From: Melieria omissa
Lineage: Eukaryota; Arthropoda; Insecta; Diptera; Ulidiidae
Length of the DNA stretch: 64,000 bases
Reading direction: 5' to 3'
Assembly: GCA_963971225.1 (NCBI GenBank)
Contig: OZ020268.1
Coordinates: 109,274,830-109,338,829, forward strand
Shown: piece by piece, positions 10,771-21,997 of the stretch
How the letters are laid out: each line of letters begins with the position of its first letter
Position numbering within the stretch: position 1 is the first letter of the stretch
Position numbers and translations under genes: made by a program
The notes under the pieces: generated by a model
Told to the model about the DNA's origin: nothing
Seen by the model: the letters and a program-made list of their open reading frames with translations, nothing else
Databases searched by the model: none

Positions 10771-11938
10771 ATTAGGATTAATTTTTAGTGGTTAATCGAA
10801 AAGTCGAATTTATTTTAATAGATTAGGTTAGGTTAGGTAGGGAAGGATGTGTGCGACCCGGAGGCCGAACTTCCACTCGGAGGCTAAAATAGCCCATTGT
10901 GAATCCCTTCTTGGAACGTTCTGGAGTTAACCATTGGCTCTCAGTTTTTAATAGATTACAGCGATCGAAAGTTAAAGCCAGGCACAAGCAGATGAGTCGA
11001 AAAGAAGGAGCCTCAGTCATCGATTGGCAACACTGCTTTGAAGAAGTAACTCGTTCCTACTTATTTATTTATACTGAGTTCCTGTCGGAGCAAGAGCTCT
11101 GTGCACTTTAGATTTGTCGACAAATTTGTCTCTACTAAAATTGTTTTCCATTTGTACACTCTTCATGAAAATATTCTTAACTCAAGTCTCTACTCATGAA
11201 TGATCTAGTAAGTTAAATTTTTATTATTTTATTGCATGGCTTTCTGGAAGAAATTCTTCTCATTTTGAAGCCAAATTAAATGCAAAAACTGAAAACTCTA
11301 TCAATAAAATATTTAACTTATATTTTGTAACATAATTCAAGGAAATTTAGATTGGCCGGTCTTCCTAATTTTAAGAAATGCTCTCATCTCGATTTGTGTG
11401 TGGAATTTAGGGAAATAGCTTATCTAAGGTTTAAACCTTTTCGACACCGAATTTTACCCTGTGTCTCGATATTACTTTTTCTTATTTAAATCATGAAACA
11501 TTTGCCTAAGAAGATTGCACACGACATTTGAAGTCGCCACGCCTCTTTGTTAGAGTTCTAGAGCTAGTTTACTTTTGAACAATTTTAGCTTCAAACGGGT
11601 TAAATAAATTTGGCAACAATATGTTTTAATTACAGAAAAAGTACTTAATATTTATGAAAAATACAAAATTATCATTTTTTGAATTTTTTTTAACCATTAT
11701 TAAACAGGGTTTTGATCAAACGCGCCCAACACGTAAACTTCAATTAGAACACAAACTTTCCCTGATATTGCTGCAAATTATTGGAAATTTTTTTGCAGAT
11801 AACAGTAACATTTTTGTAATTTGCTTTGAATTCACTTCTAAAAATATTAATTCGTTTATGCCTATTTGAATTAAACCCATAAATCAATCGTAGCTTTTGC
11901 TATAAAATGACAAATAGGTGAAGTTAGACTCAGGCAAC

Positions 11939-12468
11939 ATGTCCTGTTCGACTTGTCCAAGGTTTCAGGCAGCTAGAAACCACATTACGGCTGCCACAGG
12001 GGTGAGGCCAACTCCACACAACCTGACTGAGCTGATGCTAGACTCCGAGGACGCCTGGAAACCTGTGTGTCAAAGCGCCGCGGACATCTACCAGGCGCTG
12101 AGGAGAGAGGAAGAGAGCAGGCGAGCTCACCGGCAATCGGGCCAAACCAGCTGACGTGGACGAACGATAATACTACGCGGACACACGAGTGAGACGGAAT
12201 TCCAAGGAGGGGTGGCTGACAAACCGTACAGGGAGGGACATATTTACGACTAACGGTGGGGGAGCCTAGTAAGTGCAACTAGCGACTAACTGCGCTGACA
12301 GCAAAACGATACTTCGAGCCGAGCGCTCAAACCGCCCCCTGACGTAATACTTAACGGTAGTGTCCGGAGGGGATTCCGATCTGTGACATGAGGAGGTTTA
12401 TTGTGTTAAAGTCTCACACTGACGGGGTTAGGCTTTCGATGCTTCCTCCTCGTTAAAATAAAAAAAAA
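11939..12468 (+). mobile_element. 5'-truncated non-LTR retrotransposon tail
   Basis: It begins inside the last part of an ORF2-like protein, continues through about 300 bp of 3' untranslated sequence and ends in an A-rich tail (CGTTAAAATAAAAAAAA). The host MITE sequence is duplicated around it: GACTCAGGCAAC at 11927-11938 and GTCGCAGGCAAC at 12469-12480, 10 of 12 identical. These are the hallmarks of target-primed reverse transcription with 5' truncation. It was inserted after MITE-A. The clade is probably R1/I-like, judging from the C-terminal protein. Confidence 0.85.
11942..12154 (+). pseudogene. ORF2 C-terminus of a non-LTR retrotransposon
   Basis: About 70 codons end at a TGA at 12152-12154. 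The reading contains CSTCPRFQAARNHITAATGV, then a PHNLTELMLDSEDAWKPVC segment and a helical DIYQALRREEE tail. The CxxCPRF plus LxxxMLxSExxW pattern is typical of the region after the reverse transcriptase in R1/I-type elements. Only the C-terminal tip is present. The apparent upstream methionine at 11918 belongs to the MITE and is not the real start. Confidence 0.75.
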
Positions 12469-12500
12469 GTCGCAGGCAACTTTGGGTTCGAAAGGATTAA

Positions 12501-15500
12501 TTTTCAATTCATCGTAACAAATAATGTCTAATTTTTATTTTTAAGACATTTGTGAGTTACTTTATGCCTTTTTTTATTTTTGATTTTTTGTATCTATTCT
12601 TCCGAGCTTGTTTTATAAGTTGTTAGATTGAGATGCATGTCAAACCTAACCTTATTTATAACTTAACCTCATTTATACTCTCCATTGCATCAATTTGGAT
12701 GCAAATCTCCTTCATCAATTTGACTGCTACAGCATCAAAGTGCAAACCACTTCTCCATGAAACGTTCGTTATGTATTACACATTTATTTATTTACATCCA
12801 AATATTTTCCGTTACAAAAAGACACACAAATTTTAAATTATCTAACACTTTGCGGCCCATACTCAGGCCCCCTTACACTACTCATCACTTGAAATGGCTT
12901 CGAAAACTGTTTGCCAAAATTAATCCGCCAAGCAAAACGCAACAATCGGACGTTATCTGTCATTCAGGCAGCTTGCCGCGTTCACCCTTTCTTAGCATTT
13001 GCAAGAAATTTGCATTTCGCGTGCAGCGTGAGAACTTTTTCGCATGTCTCGCAAAGCTGATCGCAAACCTTCGATCCTTTGCCGAAAAGACGTTACCGGC
13101 GTCGCATCATTTTTGCGCAAAGAATGCCAGCAGTGTCCTTTGATTGCTTGGCATCCTTGGCGCGATCAATAATCTAGTCAACGGCTCGAATTGAAAACTG
13201 ATAATGCCGATGCGAGCGCATCCTGCGCAAGTGGCACTTGGATTCAAATTGCGCCCTCTCGCTTCCTCCCATGTCGCAGCGCAGTCATTTGAATGCGGCG
13301 TGCACGTGCAGAGGCGAGCAGCGGCCCGGCACATTGCATCCTCGTCATTTCGATTTGAATTCGCATCGGCTGCGCGCTATCTCGCTTCTAATTTATTATC
13401 CTTGATTGCATCTTCTGTGCGCCGTCGACGATCGTCTGGGGCAGCGCGTTGATGTCTTTTGTCATTTGCTGCACAAACAAACGCGCCGCATTGAGATTTT
13501 CATGGGAAAGGAATTTTCGAATTTCCATTTGCAAGCTTTCTAACCCTTCGGGCACGTCAGCGTGCTCGGGGCGCTGCTGAGAAAATTAAATAATATGCAA
13601 AACCCCTGTTGTTGTCTCTGCAAGATTTCCGCACAACACTCAAACACCACACACATACACACGCGATGCAGCCGCGCACCGGATCGCACATTTGCGTGTC
13701 ATCTCGGCGAGGCGCACAAATGCCAAAAGGACATTATCTGCCGCAAGGAAGCAAGCAGTAGGCAAACAGGGCAGCAACCCCTTCGCCGATCGCCGCCGAA
13801 GACGATCCCTTATTTGAATACTCATCCTTGGCCGAAGGCTGCGCGCATTGCGAAAATGTTTATGAATAATTTTCACAATGTACTGCAGTAGTTGTTGTTG
13901 TTGTCGTCGTCGTTTACCCTTTTACTCGAGCAACCGCACACATGCGCTGTGCACCTCAGAAACCCTTGGGACGCGCTTGCGCCGCACACCGAAGACGCTT
14001 CCGCAGACAAAACCAAATATCAATTTTCCTATTCTCATGCAAATCGGCAACGAAATTTCTGCATTTTTTGACAGACAAACAAAAACAACGCGGCAAAGGA
14101 AACACAAATCCGTAGAGCATAAGTGACGCGCAGGCAAAGGAAAGGGTCACCAGGTTCACCGGTGACGCAACGTTGCTGTTTCCATCTTCGTCATTGCCAT
14201 TGTTGTTGTTGTTGTTGTCATCATTGATGAAACGTTCGTAAGCCGCTACTGCTGCGCTGTGATCTCCTTTTGCTGCTGCGTCTTATTGCTTTTCTTGTTC
14301 TTGATTTGCTTGCAACCCCTTTTCGTGCGACGCACAGCCCGACGCGGTTTTGTGTGCATTGCGCCTGCGCAGCGCCCCAGAGTTCAGCCTTAATGTCTAT
14401 GATTATTGCAATTTGCTCTCGATTGTGAAGTTCGCTGCGCACCCATTCACCCATTCTGCCGGCTCTGGCGTTCGACTATTCATTGACAGTTTCGCTTATT
14501 TTTGGGCAGCGAGTTCGCGTACCCCGCCACCCGGCCGCATTGCCGCCTGCCACATGCAAATGTGGAAAGCGAAATCTGAAGACGGTGCTGCGACATGTAT
14601 CGAAAGGATTGATCCCTAATTTATGCATAAATGCGCGTCACCTTTGACGCCGGAGCAGGCAAATGTCGCCGAGACGCGCGACGCAGCGTGCACCTCGATC
14701 GTAATTTATGCGCGCACGCAAATGCGTTGCTGCGCCGCGTCACCCGGTGGCCGTGAATTTCCCGGCAACTGTGAAAATCTGCTGCGTGCCGCACTGGCAA
14801 CGTTTCGACGTTTGGTTGAACTTGTTGAAATTTAATTTATTGCGCCTTGCGTTGTTGCTGCAGTTGTGTTTGCCTTACAATAATTTCTTCATTTACCATC
14901 GATAACACACGTTCGTTTCGGCCTCTGCTTTCTGCGTCCTTTCTGCTGTTGGTTGATTTTATTGTGTTTCAATTTTTTTTGCTACTCTTGCGATATGCAA
15001 AAAAGGCTCAACTCAGCAACGCCTCATGCGCGCACCACATCACACTTGGCGGCTGCTATGTCATTTTGTATTTACACTCGGAAAAGCAATATAAACTCAA
15101 AGGCCCGAAAAAACAGTCCTTCTTTCGTTTAAACGAAAATCTTTTCAAGCCTTTTTCGGGTGTAAACTATTGGGAGACGTGGAGGCTTTTGCTTCATAAA
15201 CAAATCCGCTAAATCGAATGTGGACCACATAAGGAAATTCGCAGTAGAAACTCAAAACAGTCATGGGCGACTTGACCATGAAAATAGTTCTTTATATAAC
15301 CTTTTATTATTCCAAACTAAAATCGACAAATGCAGCTCAAACTTAAAATCAGTGCTGTTTCCTATTTAAGATTTTGTAGATCTACTGCCGTGTAATTATG
15401 ACACTAAATGACAACTGTATTTAAACTATAATTGGAATTTTAAAGGAAGTGAGAGAAGCAAACCTTACAATTGCTGCTTTGTACGATCTTTGGGATTGAT

Positions 15501-15928
15501 CGATTGGAACCAATATATTTGAACAAAGCTCATAATCTATTTTCAGCTGAATTTCCGAAAGATCTCAGTAGTTAAAGTAATTGTATGACAGACAAAACAT
15601 TCTACACAAAAACAAAATGTAGTGAGTGGTTTTTCTAAATTCCGACAGTTAACTCTGTAGCGCCTAGCGTTACCATATGGTCACACTAAACATGCATTCA
15701 AAACTTTTAATATTTCAATTTTGCTCCATATTTCATAGCTCAAAACATGGTTTTGCAAAATTCAAAGGAAAAAGTAGAATACTTTAGATTAACAGACATT
15801 CAGATTAATTGTTGTTTTTAATAAAAAAATCAAGGAAAACTCCAGAAGCCTCCTTAATTTTTGCAATATTTACATACATCGATATACATATAGGGATTTT
15901 CAACATTACAACAACAACCATACGCAAC
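12501..15928. other. Gene-free region, GC-rich at 12.9-14.9 kb
   Basis: I found no exon, RNA gene or element boundary. GC-rich sequence with many GCGCA/TGCGC words runs from 12900 to 14850. Short (GTT)n runs lie at about 13890-13910 and 14200-14218. The sequence is AT-rich after 15200. Open frames of 60-130 codons occur on both strands without recognisable domains. Confidence 0.45.
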
Positions 15929-15936
15929 ATTGTAAC

Positions 15937-16089
15937 CAGTGGCGCACACAGGATTTATTTAGGAGGTTCTTTTACTCAACTTTTGAGGCAAATACCATTT
16001 GAAACTATATTTGTCTTTCAAAATACATATTTGTAACAAATTGATTTTTTGGTGAGTTTAACACCCAACCCCTCTCACGTGCGCCACTG
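15937..16089 (+). mobile_element. hAT-like MITE (CAGTGGCGCACAC family), copy 1
   Basis: It starts CAGTGGCGCACACAGGATTT and ends GTGCGCCACTG. ATTGTAAC precedes it at 15929-15936 and recurs at 16094-16101, just after a CAAT that follows its right end. This is close to an 8-bp duplication, as expected for hAT. It is 153 bp with no coding capacity. A longer member of the same family starts 12 bp downstream. Confidence 0.65.
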
Positions 16090-16101
16090 CAATATTGTAA
16101 C

Positions 16102-16575
16102 CAGTGGCGCACACAGGATTTCATTTTTGGGAAGAGAGAGTTTTGCGTAGAACTTTTTAGCCGAATACAATTTAACTCGCAGCCGATGTAGCCCAGCTGG
16201 CTACCGCGTTGGGCCGCGAGTCAAGACTCCGCGAGTTCAATACTCCGTTGCGTTAACACCGAAAAAAAGAAAAAAAAAATTTTTCTTTCGGTGGCTGTCC
16301 TATCAGCAGGAAATGGCAAACCTCTGAGAGTAAAGTTGCCTATGAAAAAGCTCCCAACTCGCCGTTCGGAATCGGCATAAAATTGTAGGTCCCTTCGAAC
16401 CTTGTAAAAACATTCGCATGCACAACACGGTTGGTTGCGGGAGCTGTCCTTAGTCTCGTAATCGGGCTGTCGTGCCAGTCAAGAAGAAGAAGAACACAAT
16501 TCAAAACCATAGTTTGTACCAACAAGTTTTGTGTTTGGGGGTTGGACCCCCAAAACCCCCCGGTGTGCGCCAATG
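16102..16575 (+). mobile_element. hAT-like MITE (CAGTGGCGCACAC family), copy 2
   Basis: It starts CAGTGGCGCACACAGGATTT and ends GGTGTGCGCCAATG. A perfect 8-bp duplication, ATTGTAAC, lies at 16094-16101 and 16576-16583. The 474-bp length is explained by an internal SINE (about 16178-16498). Without it the element is about 150 bp, like copy 1. It shares its left target sequence with copy 1, so the two sit in tandem. Confidence 0.8.
16178..16498 (+). mobile_element. tRNA-headed SINE inside hAT MITE
   Basis: A pol III A box (TAGCCCAGCTGG, 16189-16200) and B box (GAGTTCAATACTC, 16233-16245) are correctly ordered and spaced about 35 bp apart. A tRNA-unrelated body follows, with the segment AGCTCCCAACTCGCCGTTCG at about 16350-16369, and a short AAG-repeat tail near 16482-16494. 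The flanks ACAATTTAA (left) and ACAATTCAA (right) look like an imperfect target duplication. The A-rich/C-poor linker near 16262-16290 is a second simple stretch. A degraded relative of the body lies at 25394-25478. I recall similar bodies from fly genomes, but name no family. Confidence 0.7.
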
Positions 16576-16583
16576 ATTGTAAC

Positions 16584-16890
16584 TCATACCTAAAGTTGGC
16601 AAATCGTCTAGTTCAACTAGAGAGTCAGGAGAATTCAGACGATCCAGGTTTGGTAAAGAATTTTTTCGGGGTTCAAGAAAATATTTGTGTTTAATACATT
16701 TTTTTTTTAATTTTAATCAATTTTTTGTCATACTGAAAAGAAACAAAAGTATTTAGTTTATCAAAGTATTTTTTTGTTAACAATCTGTTTGTGTCGCTGT
16801 GCTTGTTTTTTAGAATGAATTATTTGTAATTGTTCAGTAAATATTTTACTTCTTTATTTTACTTAAATAATGTTTATAAAAAATTCAATA
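16584..16890. other. AT-rich unassigned sequence
   Basis: I see nothing recognisable between the hAT MITE and the foldback element. Confidence 0.5.
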
Positions 16891-16891
16891 A

Positions 16892-17825
16892 CACAGTGCA
16901 ACACTGAAAAAAGGGACAAGGTCAAAACCATCTCATTCGATAGGGGACCTCAGTAGATGAAAAAGTGCCAAGGGATTTTTCCCGGAATGTTCGATGTTTT
17001 TTTTTTTAATTGAGTTTAAAGATGGCGGCTTAAAGCCCCTTCCCGAAACTTTCAAAACATCATATCTCTTGACTCAAATGTCAGAAAGGAATATTTTTTA
17101 CGTCAAATGAAAGCTAATGTGTCGATGACACAATATCCTTTTGGAAAAATTTTATGAAATCCTTGATTATCCTGGAAACCGTGAGAGCTAAATTTATAAA
17201 AACGACTTCTAGTGAAAAAGCATTCAAACATCTATACTGCTTATACATTTCATGTAAATAACTTTTAAAGTTAAGACTCTACAACGATTAAAAAAATGTG
17301 TTTTGCTACATTCGATGATTTTAGGAAGCAACTACGAGATATTCTGTACAAAAAACATGAATTTAGCAGTGTCCAAGTTTTGAAACGCTGTAGTGGCTTA
17401 ACAGTTAAAGTGATTGAAATGAAATTAATATGCAGTATAGATCTTTGAATGCCTTTTTATCAGAAGTCTCTTATATAAATTTAGCTCTCACGGGTTCCAG
17501 GATATTCAAGGATAAAAATGTATTTGATGTCCTTGAAGTCCTTTTTCATTATATTTTCCCAAAAAAGATATTGTGTCATCGACTTCATTTCATTAGCTTT
17601 CATTTGACGTAAAAAATATTCCTTTCGGACATTTGAGTCAAGAGATATGATGTTTTAAAAGTTTCGGGAAGGGGCTTTAAGCCGCCATCTGTAAACTCAA
17701 TTTAAAAAAAACTCGAACATTCCGGGAAAAATCCCTTGGCACTTTTTCATCTACTGAGATCCTCTATCGAATGAGATGGGTTTGACCTTGTCCCTCGAAA
17801 TTTTTTTGGAATTCGTTGCACTGTG
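16892..17825. mobile_element. Foldback element with ~320-bp inverted arms
   Basis: The left arm (about 16892-17205) and right arm (about 17480-17825) are inverted copies. Examples are CCCGGAATGTTCGATG against CGAACATTCCGGG, GCTTAAAGCCCCTTCCCGAA against TTCGGGAAGGGGCTTTAAGC, and TTGACTCAAATGTC against GACATTTGAGTCAA. The outermost bases are CACAGTGCAAC and GTTGCACTGTG. The element is 934 bp with a roughly 270-bp middle and no transposase. A clean target duplication is not visible: the flanks are AATA-A and T-AATT. It is a non-autonomous long-TIR DNA element of uncertain superfamily. Confidence 0.8.
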
Positions 17826-17987
17826 TAATTTACATTTTAATTTTTTTAGTTTTTTTCCATCTTCCACAATCCTGGTTATTCAAAGAGATGACACTCACAA
17901 TCAAACACTTTTATACTTTTGTACTAAACATATGTTTCGATATTTTTGTGCTCATTTTACTATTTTTTATGCATGTACCTACTTTAA

Positions 17988-18223
17988 CCCTTTCAGGACT
18001 ACTGGGATAATACGTCCCAGTAACTTTTAACGTTTTTCAAAACAACTAATCAGATCTTCTGAGCCACGCATAATATTTATTAGAATTCTATGTCCCCGGA
18101 TAAAAGAACGATTTCAGAATTTGTGAGCATCCAAAATAATTTTCTGAGTCCAACTTTAATAGTCGGGGAAAATTTCTACTAAGAGTATTTTGGATTTCAA
18201 AACTAAACTCCGTCCCGAAAGGG
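17988..18223. mobile_element. TTAA MITE with CCCTTTCRGGAC ends
   Basis: TTAA lies at 17984-17987 and 18224-18227. The ends read CCCTTTCAGGAC and, as reverse complement, CCCTTTCGGGAC. The element is 236 bp with no coding capacity. The left end contains a further hairpin, CTGGGATAATACGTCCCAG. The first seven bases are shared with MITE-A, which suggests a related transposase, probably piggyBac-like. Confidence 0.8.
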
Positions 18224-18227
18224 TTAA

Positions 18228-21200
18228 CTCATTTTTCTATAAATTTTTTTCATATTTATTTTAAATGCATTTTTTCAAACCTATCAATTTATTTCACAAA
18301 AAAATTTTAATAATCATTTTCCTCCTAACTATTCTTAATGTTGCAGCGCTAATAAATGCGCTTATTTCTTTCAGTGCAATTGTTGTTGTTGTGGTTTTTT
18401 TTTTTTGTTTTGTTATATTCTATAATACGCCGCTGGCCGTTACGTACCGATTCATAGGTGCACGTGAAATTTCAATTCAATTTCGTAACGTTTTATTGTT
18501 GTGCGATTTGTTGTTGCTGTTGTTGTTGTTGTTGAATTTTGCATTTTCATTATTTTTGCTTTTTCCTCCGTATTCCATTTTTTCAGTGGCAGTGGATTTT
18601 TTCTTTCATTTTCTTTACCATTGTTCAATAATTTTCTATTATTTTTTTTGCTGTTGCCAACATTGTCATTCGCAGTTGCTGCTACTGCTGCTCATATTGT
18701 TGTTGTTGCTGTTGTTGCAACAGTTTTGCATAACATAACCGAGAGGTAAATTCTTTCGTGATAAGGTTTTTGGGTCTCTTCGCTTTGCACGCTTCTATAC
18801 AAATAGAGCTGCGCCGCTTCGCTGTGCGCCTTCGCCGACCACGCCTCGTCTGATATCTTTGCAAGCATGTGTGTGTGCGTCGTATTCCTTTTTTTCGCCG
18901 TTATGGCATTATTTATGGCTTTACACATGCAAATGCCGCTGGCCCTGTGATTTCAGGACACACACATCACCGCCGCCACTTGCTCCCCTCGCCATCACTG
19001 ACCAACCGGCACTGCAGCACTCTACGCGCTGTGTGGCTCATACTTGGTACTTATTGATAGTGTTGTTGTTGTGGCATTTTTTGTCACCTGTGCGGAAATT
19101 GATGGCGACACCTGCGCCACAAGCGAGATTCACTGTAAATTGCAATGCGCCCGGAAATGGGCGCGGGGGGCTTGGTGGGCAAGTCTTGAATTCGATTTGT
19201 CCAAGAAATCAGAAATGTTAAATCGAAAAAGTGAAAAATGACAAAAAACAAAAACAAATATTTAGAACGGAAATTGAATGACTGTCAATGCGCTGCGACC
19301 ATGCCCCGCAGTCACGTGCCACTTGCCTCAGATCTCAGATGCTGCCGATGGACGCCGATGCTGCTCGCAGATATCCTAAACTTTGTAGTTATTAAATTGT
19401 GTCTGACTGGGGTTTTGGTTAATTGTGGCAACGTAGTCCCAGCAGCTTACCTGGCTGACGGACACGTCGCAGCAGTAAAACTTGTGCGACACTTGAACTG
19501 CGAGAGCCGCATCAGCAACGCGTTTAGGTGATGTTATAAACAGCACAACAACAATAAAAGTAATAAATATGTACATAGATGCTACGTGGTCCACGGTTGC
19601 GACAATCTGTTCCATCGAATTCAAACAATGTCTGACCCCAGTGACGAGCTCTCCCAGCAGCCACCACTCAGTGGTTGTCTGCAATTTCTGCTAATCAGTA
19701 AACTTTCCACTAAAAATAACATTTGTTATTTAGCTGCCGCTCCTCGCCCCGCATCTGCCTGATAGCCAACAAAAATTTCATCCAATTTACTTAATTTTAA
19801 TCCCTTCCGTATCGAATCAGCACTCACGCATAACCTCAACTCGTTCACTCGTCTCCCACCTCCGTCCATCCGACCAGGCGGCACAGCGCCGGGACGAACC
19901 TGCTGCACAATCACTCCACTAATTCACCGCAAATAATAATAATGAACTGCGGCTCGGTTTGCCTGCACCAAACACCCCCGACCTCGCAACGTGCCGCAAA
20001 TCTCGCGCAAAGTCAACAATTGCAAACGTCAACAGAACCTTTTAAATTATTATTTGTTTTGCTGTTTTGTTGTTTTGTTTGACTTCTCAACGCCCTGCCC
20101 TGCCAACGCCGCATCCTTGTGCGCCGTGGCAATCAGTCTTGGTCTCGCTGTGAGTGTGTGTGTGTGTATGTTGGTAAGCAGTGCAGCACCCACACTTTGC
20201 TTTCAATCTTTACAGCAAAATTCAAAATGCACCAAATGCGCAGTTTTTGGTAAAAGCATGAAACGATAAAGAGATGAAGGGGTAAAGGGATGAAGTCCAT
20301 AAAAAAATGCTTTCAATATTTTCTGGCAACTGGCTCAGAAGCAGTTCCTGAGGAAATTTCGAATCCATTTGGCCGCAACACACACCCAACCGCATTATCG
20401 TTTTCGGTGTTGTTGTAAACAGCTGATTGCAATTAACACCTACTGCCTGGCCGCTTCAAAAGCCTCAATTCGTGGACCTCGCCCTGCTTGGCGGCGCAGC
20501 GCATCACTGATGCGGGGGTGTTGTACGCACCCAGAAAGGTGTAAATCACGCGCGTGTCAATCCAGCGATGATCCACCCAGCGATCTCCAACCATCCTTCG
20601 CGCCGCATCAGCCACTTTGGTCTCATTCAGTCATTTGCTCATCGCAGGAAATTATCTCGCAACAACACCAAAGTCAGAGATAAAACAAAAGTGAGAAAGA
20701 ATACAACCAGCTCCAACTACAACGACGACGACGACGACGAGTCGAAAAATGAGTCAAGCGGCAAAAATGTGCCGTACGCGCTGACTTACACCGCTGCGTG
20801 CTGGCGATGGCGCGCAAATTGATACCGGCGCCGACGTCAACATTCTGGCCGCGTCTGTGCTGCCTGCTGCCATCTCCGGGGCCCATTTGCTGCTGCTGAT
20901 GCCGGTTGCGCTGATGCGGCAGGCGTTGCGATGCGACGCAGATTACACGAAATTGCCTAATCACATTCGCCGGGCAACTTTTTTGTTGTTTTGCGTCTGC
21001 GGGCGCGCGCGAAAATTATTGTGGGCCGCTGCAATGCGTCGACAATGTCGGCCAGCAGCGATCGCAATCGCGATCGCGATCTGGCCAGACAGAGCAGGAC
21101 GTCGGCTTTTGTTGTTATGAATGAATGCGACTCGGGATGAAACTTAAATGAGCCGATGGCTCGCGCAGGCGCAGCGGGAGCAACTCACACGCTCTCATTC

Positions 21201-21990
21201 ATGAATCAGTTGACGGGCGCCGATTGCAATTCGCGTTCACGTTCGCATTCGCGAGCTACGCCTGCGCGCACTCGATGCTCCGGTCCACGCACAGTGCGCG
21301 CGACGCGATTTTTCGTTTACCTTTCATTGTCGCGTTTTATTATTTTTATTTTTATCGTTATTGTTATTGTTGTCAATTACAATTGTTGTTGTTATAGTTT
21401 GTTATTTTAGTGGTGCTTTAGTTGAAGCTGTTGTATAGTCGGTGTTGTTGTTATTGTTGTTTTAATTTTTTGACAGTTTTCAAGGTGTGTTTTATGCGGA
21501 GCGTGCTCCGGCGGGACTGCACGTCGTTTAGACGCGTTCCACGGCATCAGTCGTCAGCGTCTGCGATTTTGACATTTCGTCGTTGTCGCTCAAGACTTTG
21601 CCTTTCGGCTGTCGACGGGCCCCGTTGTGTGTGCCTTGTGTCGCGCCGCCTGCGTTCGTCTCATTTCATATCATTTGGCGAGACAAACCTCGAAAAATGT
21701 CAATTAAATTAATTATTGCCGTCATTATGGCTTTGTTTATTGCAATTACTCACATTTTCTCAGCGTTGCTGTTTGGACGCGAATTCGCGGATTTGGATTC
21801 GAGTTTGGTGAATGAATTTGTTTAGCGATGGCAGGATTTTCAAGTTTACACTACAAATATGTGATTGTGTGTGAATACTTGCATAGAAACCTTAGCTGAA
21901 TTGAAGTGGATTGTAACAACTAATGATGATGACACATTTTTATATTTTTTGTTTACTGTGCAACTAGTTAATTAAGTATTTTTAAATATT
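18228..21990. other. Gene-free region with GTT runs and GC-rich patches
   Basis: TTG/GTT-rich low-complexity sequence covers 18375-18725. A GAC run lies at about 20722-20741 and the palindromic string ATCGCGATCGCGATC at 21064-21080. Open frames are low-complexity or antisense pairs. There is no recognisable exon or RNA gene. Confidence 0.45.
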
Positions 21991-21997
21991 GTTGAAT

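Larger units (their letters stand above)
8557..11430. other. Gene-free region, GC-rich core at 9.2-10.5 kb
   Basis: CAA-rich simple sequence occupies about 8905-9080. From 9240 to 10240 the sequence is GC-rich with frequent TGCG/CGCA words, the CGCATAAT and GCGCATGCG motifs listed separately, and GTT/GCT runs near 9890-9950. A tRNA-like block lies near 10740-10770. A short TTAGG-like run lies at 10824-10838. Nothing is recognisable from 11110 to 11430. No coding exon was seen. The motif-rich part could be a regulatory region, which is inference. Confidence 0.45.
11435..12496 (+). mobile_element. MITE-A copy 1, TTAA-flanked, split by a retrotransposon
   Basis: TTAA lies at 11431-11434 and 12497-12500. 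The ends read ACCTTTTCGACACCGAATTT and, as reverse complement, TCCTTTCGAACCCAAAGTTG. The body matches the copies at 45624-48295 (opposite orientation) and 63597-64000, for example the segment around GAAGTCGCCACGCCTCTTTG and the segment ATCGTAGCTTTTGCT. Without the 530-bp insertion at 11939-12468 it is about 520 bp. TTAA duplication with CCC-type ends is the piggyBac-like signature. No transposase is encoded. Confidence 0.8.

Noticed and set aside
10824..10838. TTAGG telomere repeat
   Set aside because: Only about three units within ordinary sequence. A telomere or a fossil telomere would need far more.
16340..16694. Short frames over the SINE and hAT MITE
   Set aside because: They lie within non-coding mobile DNA with no protein similarity.
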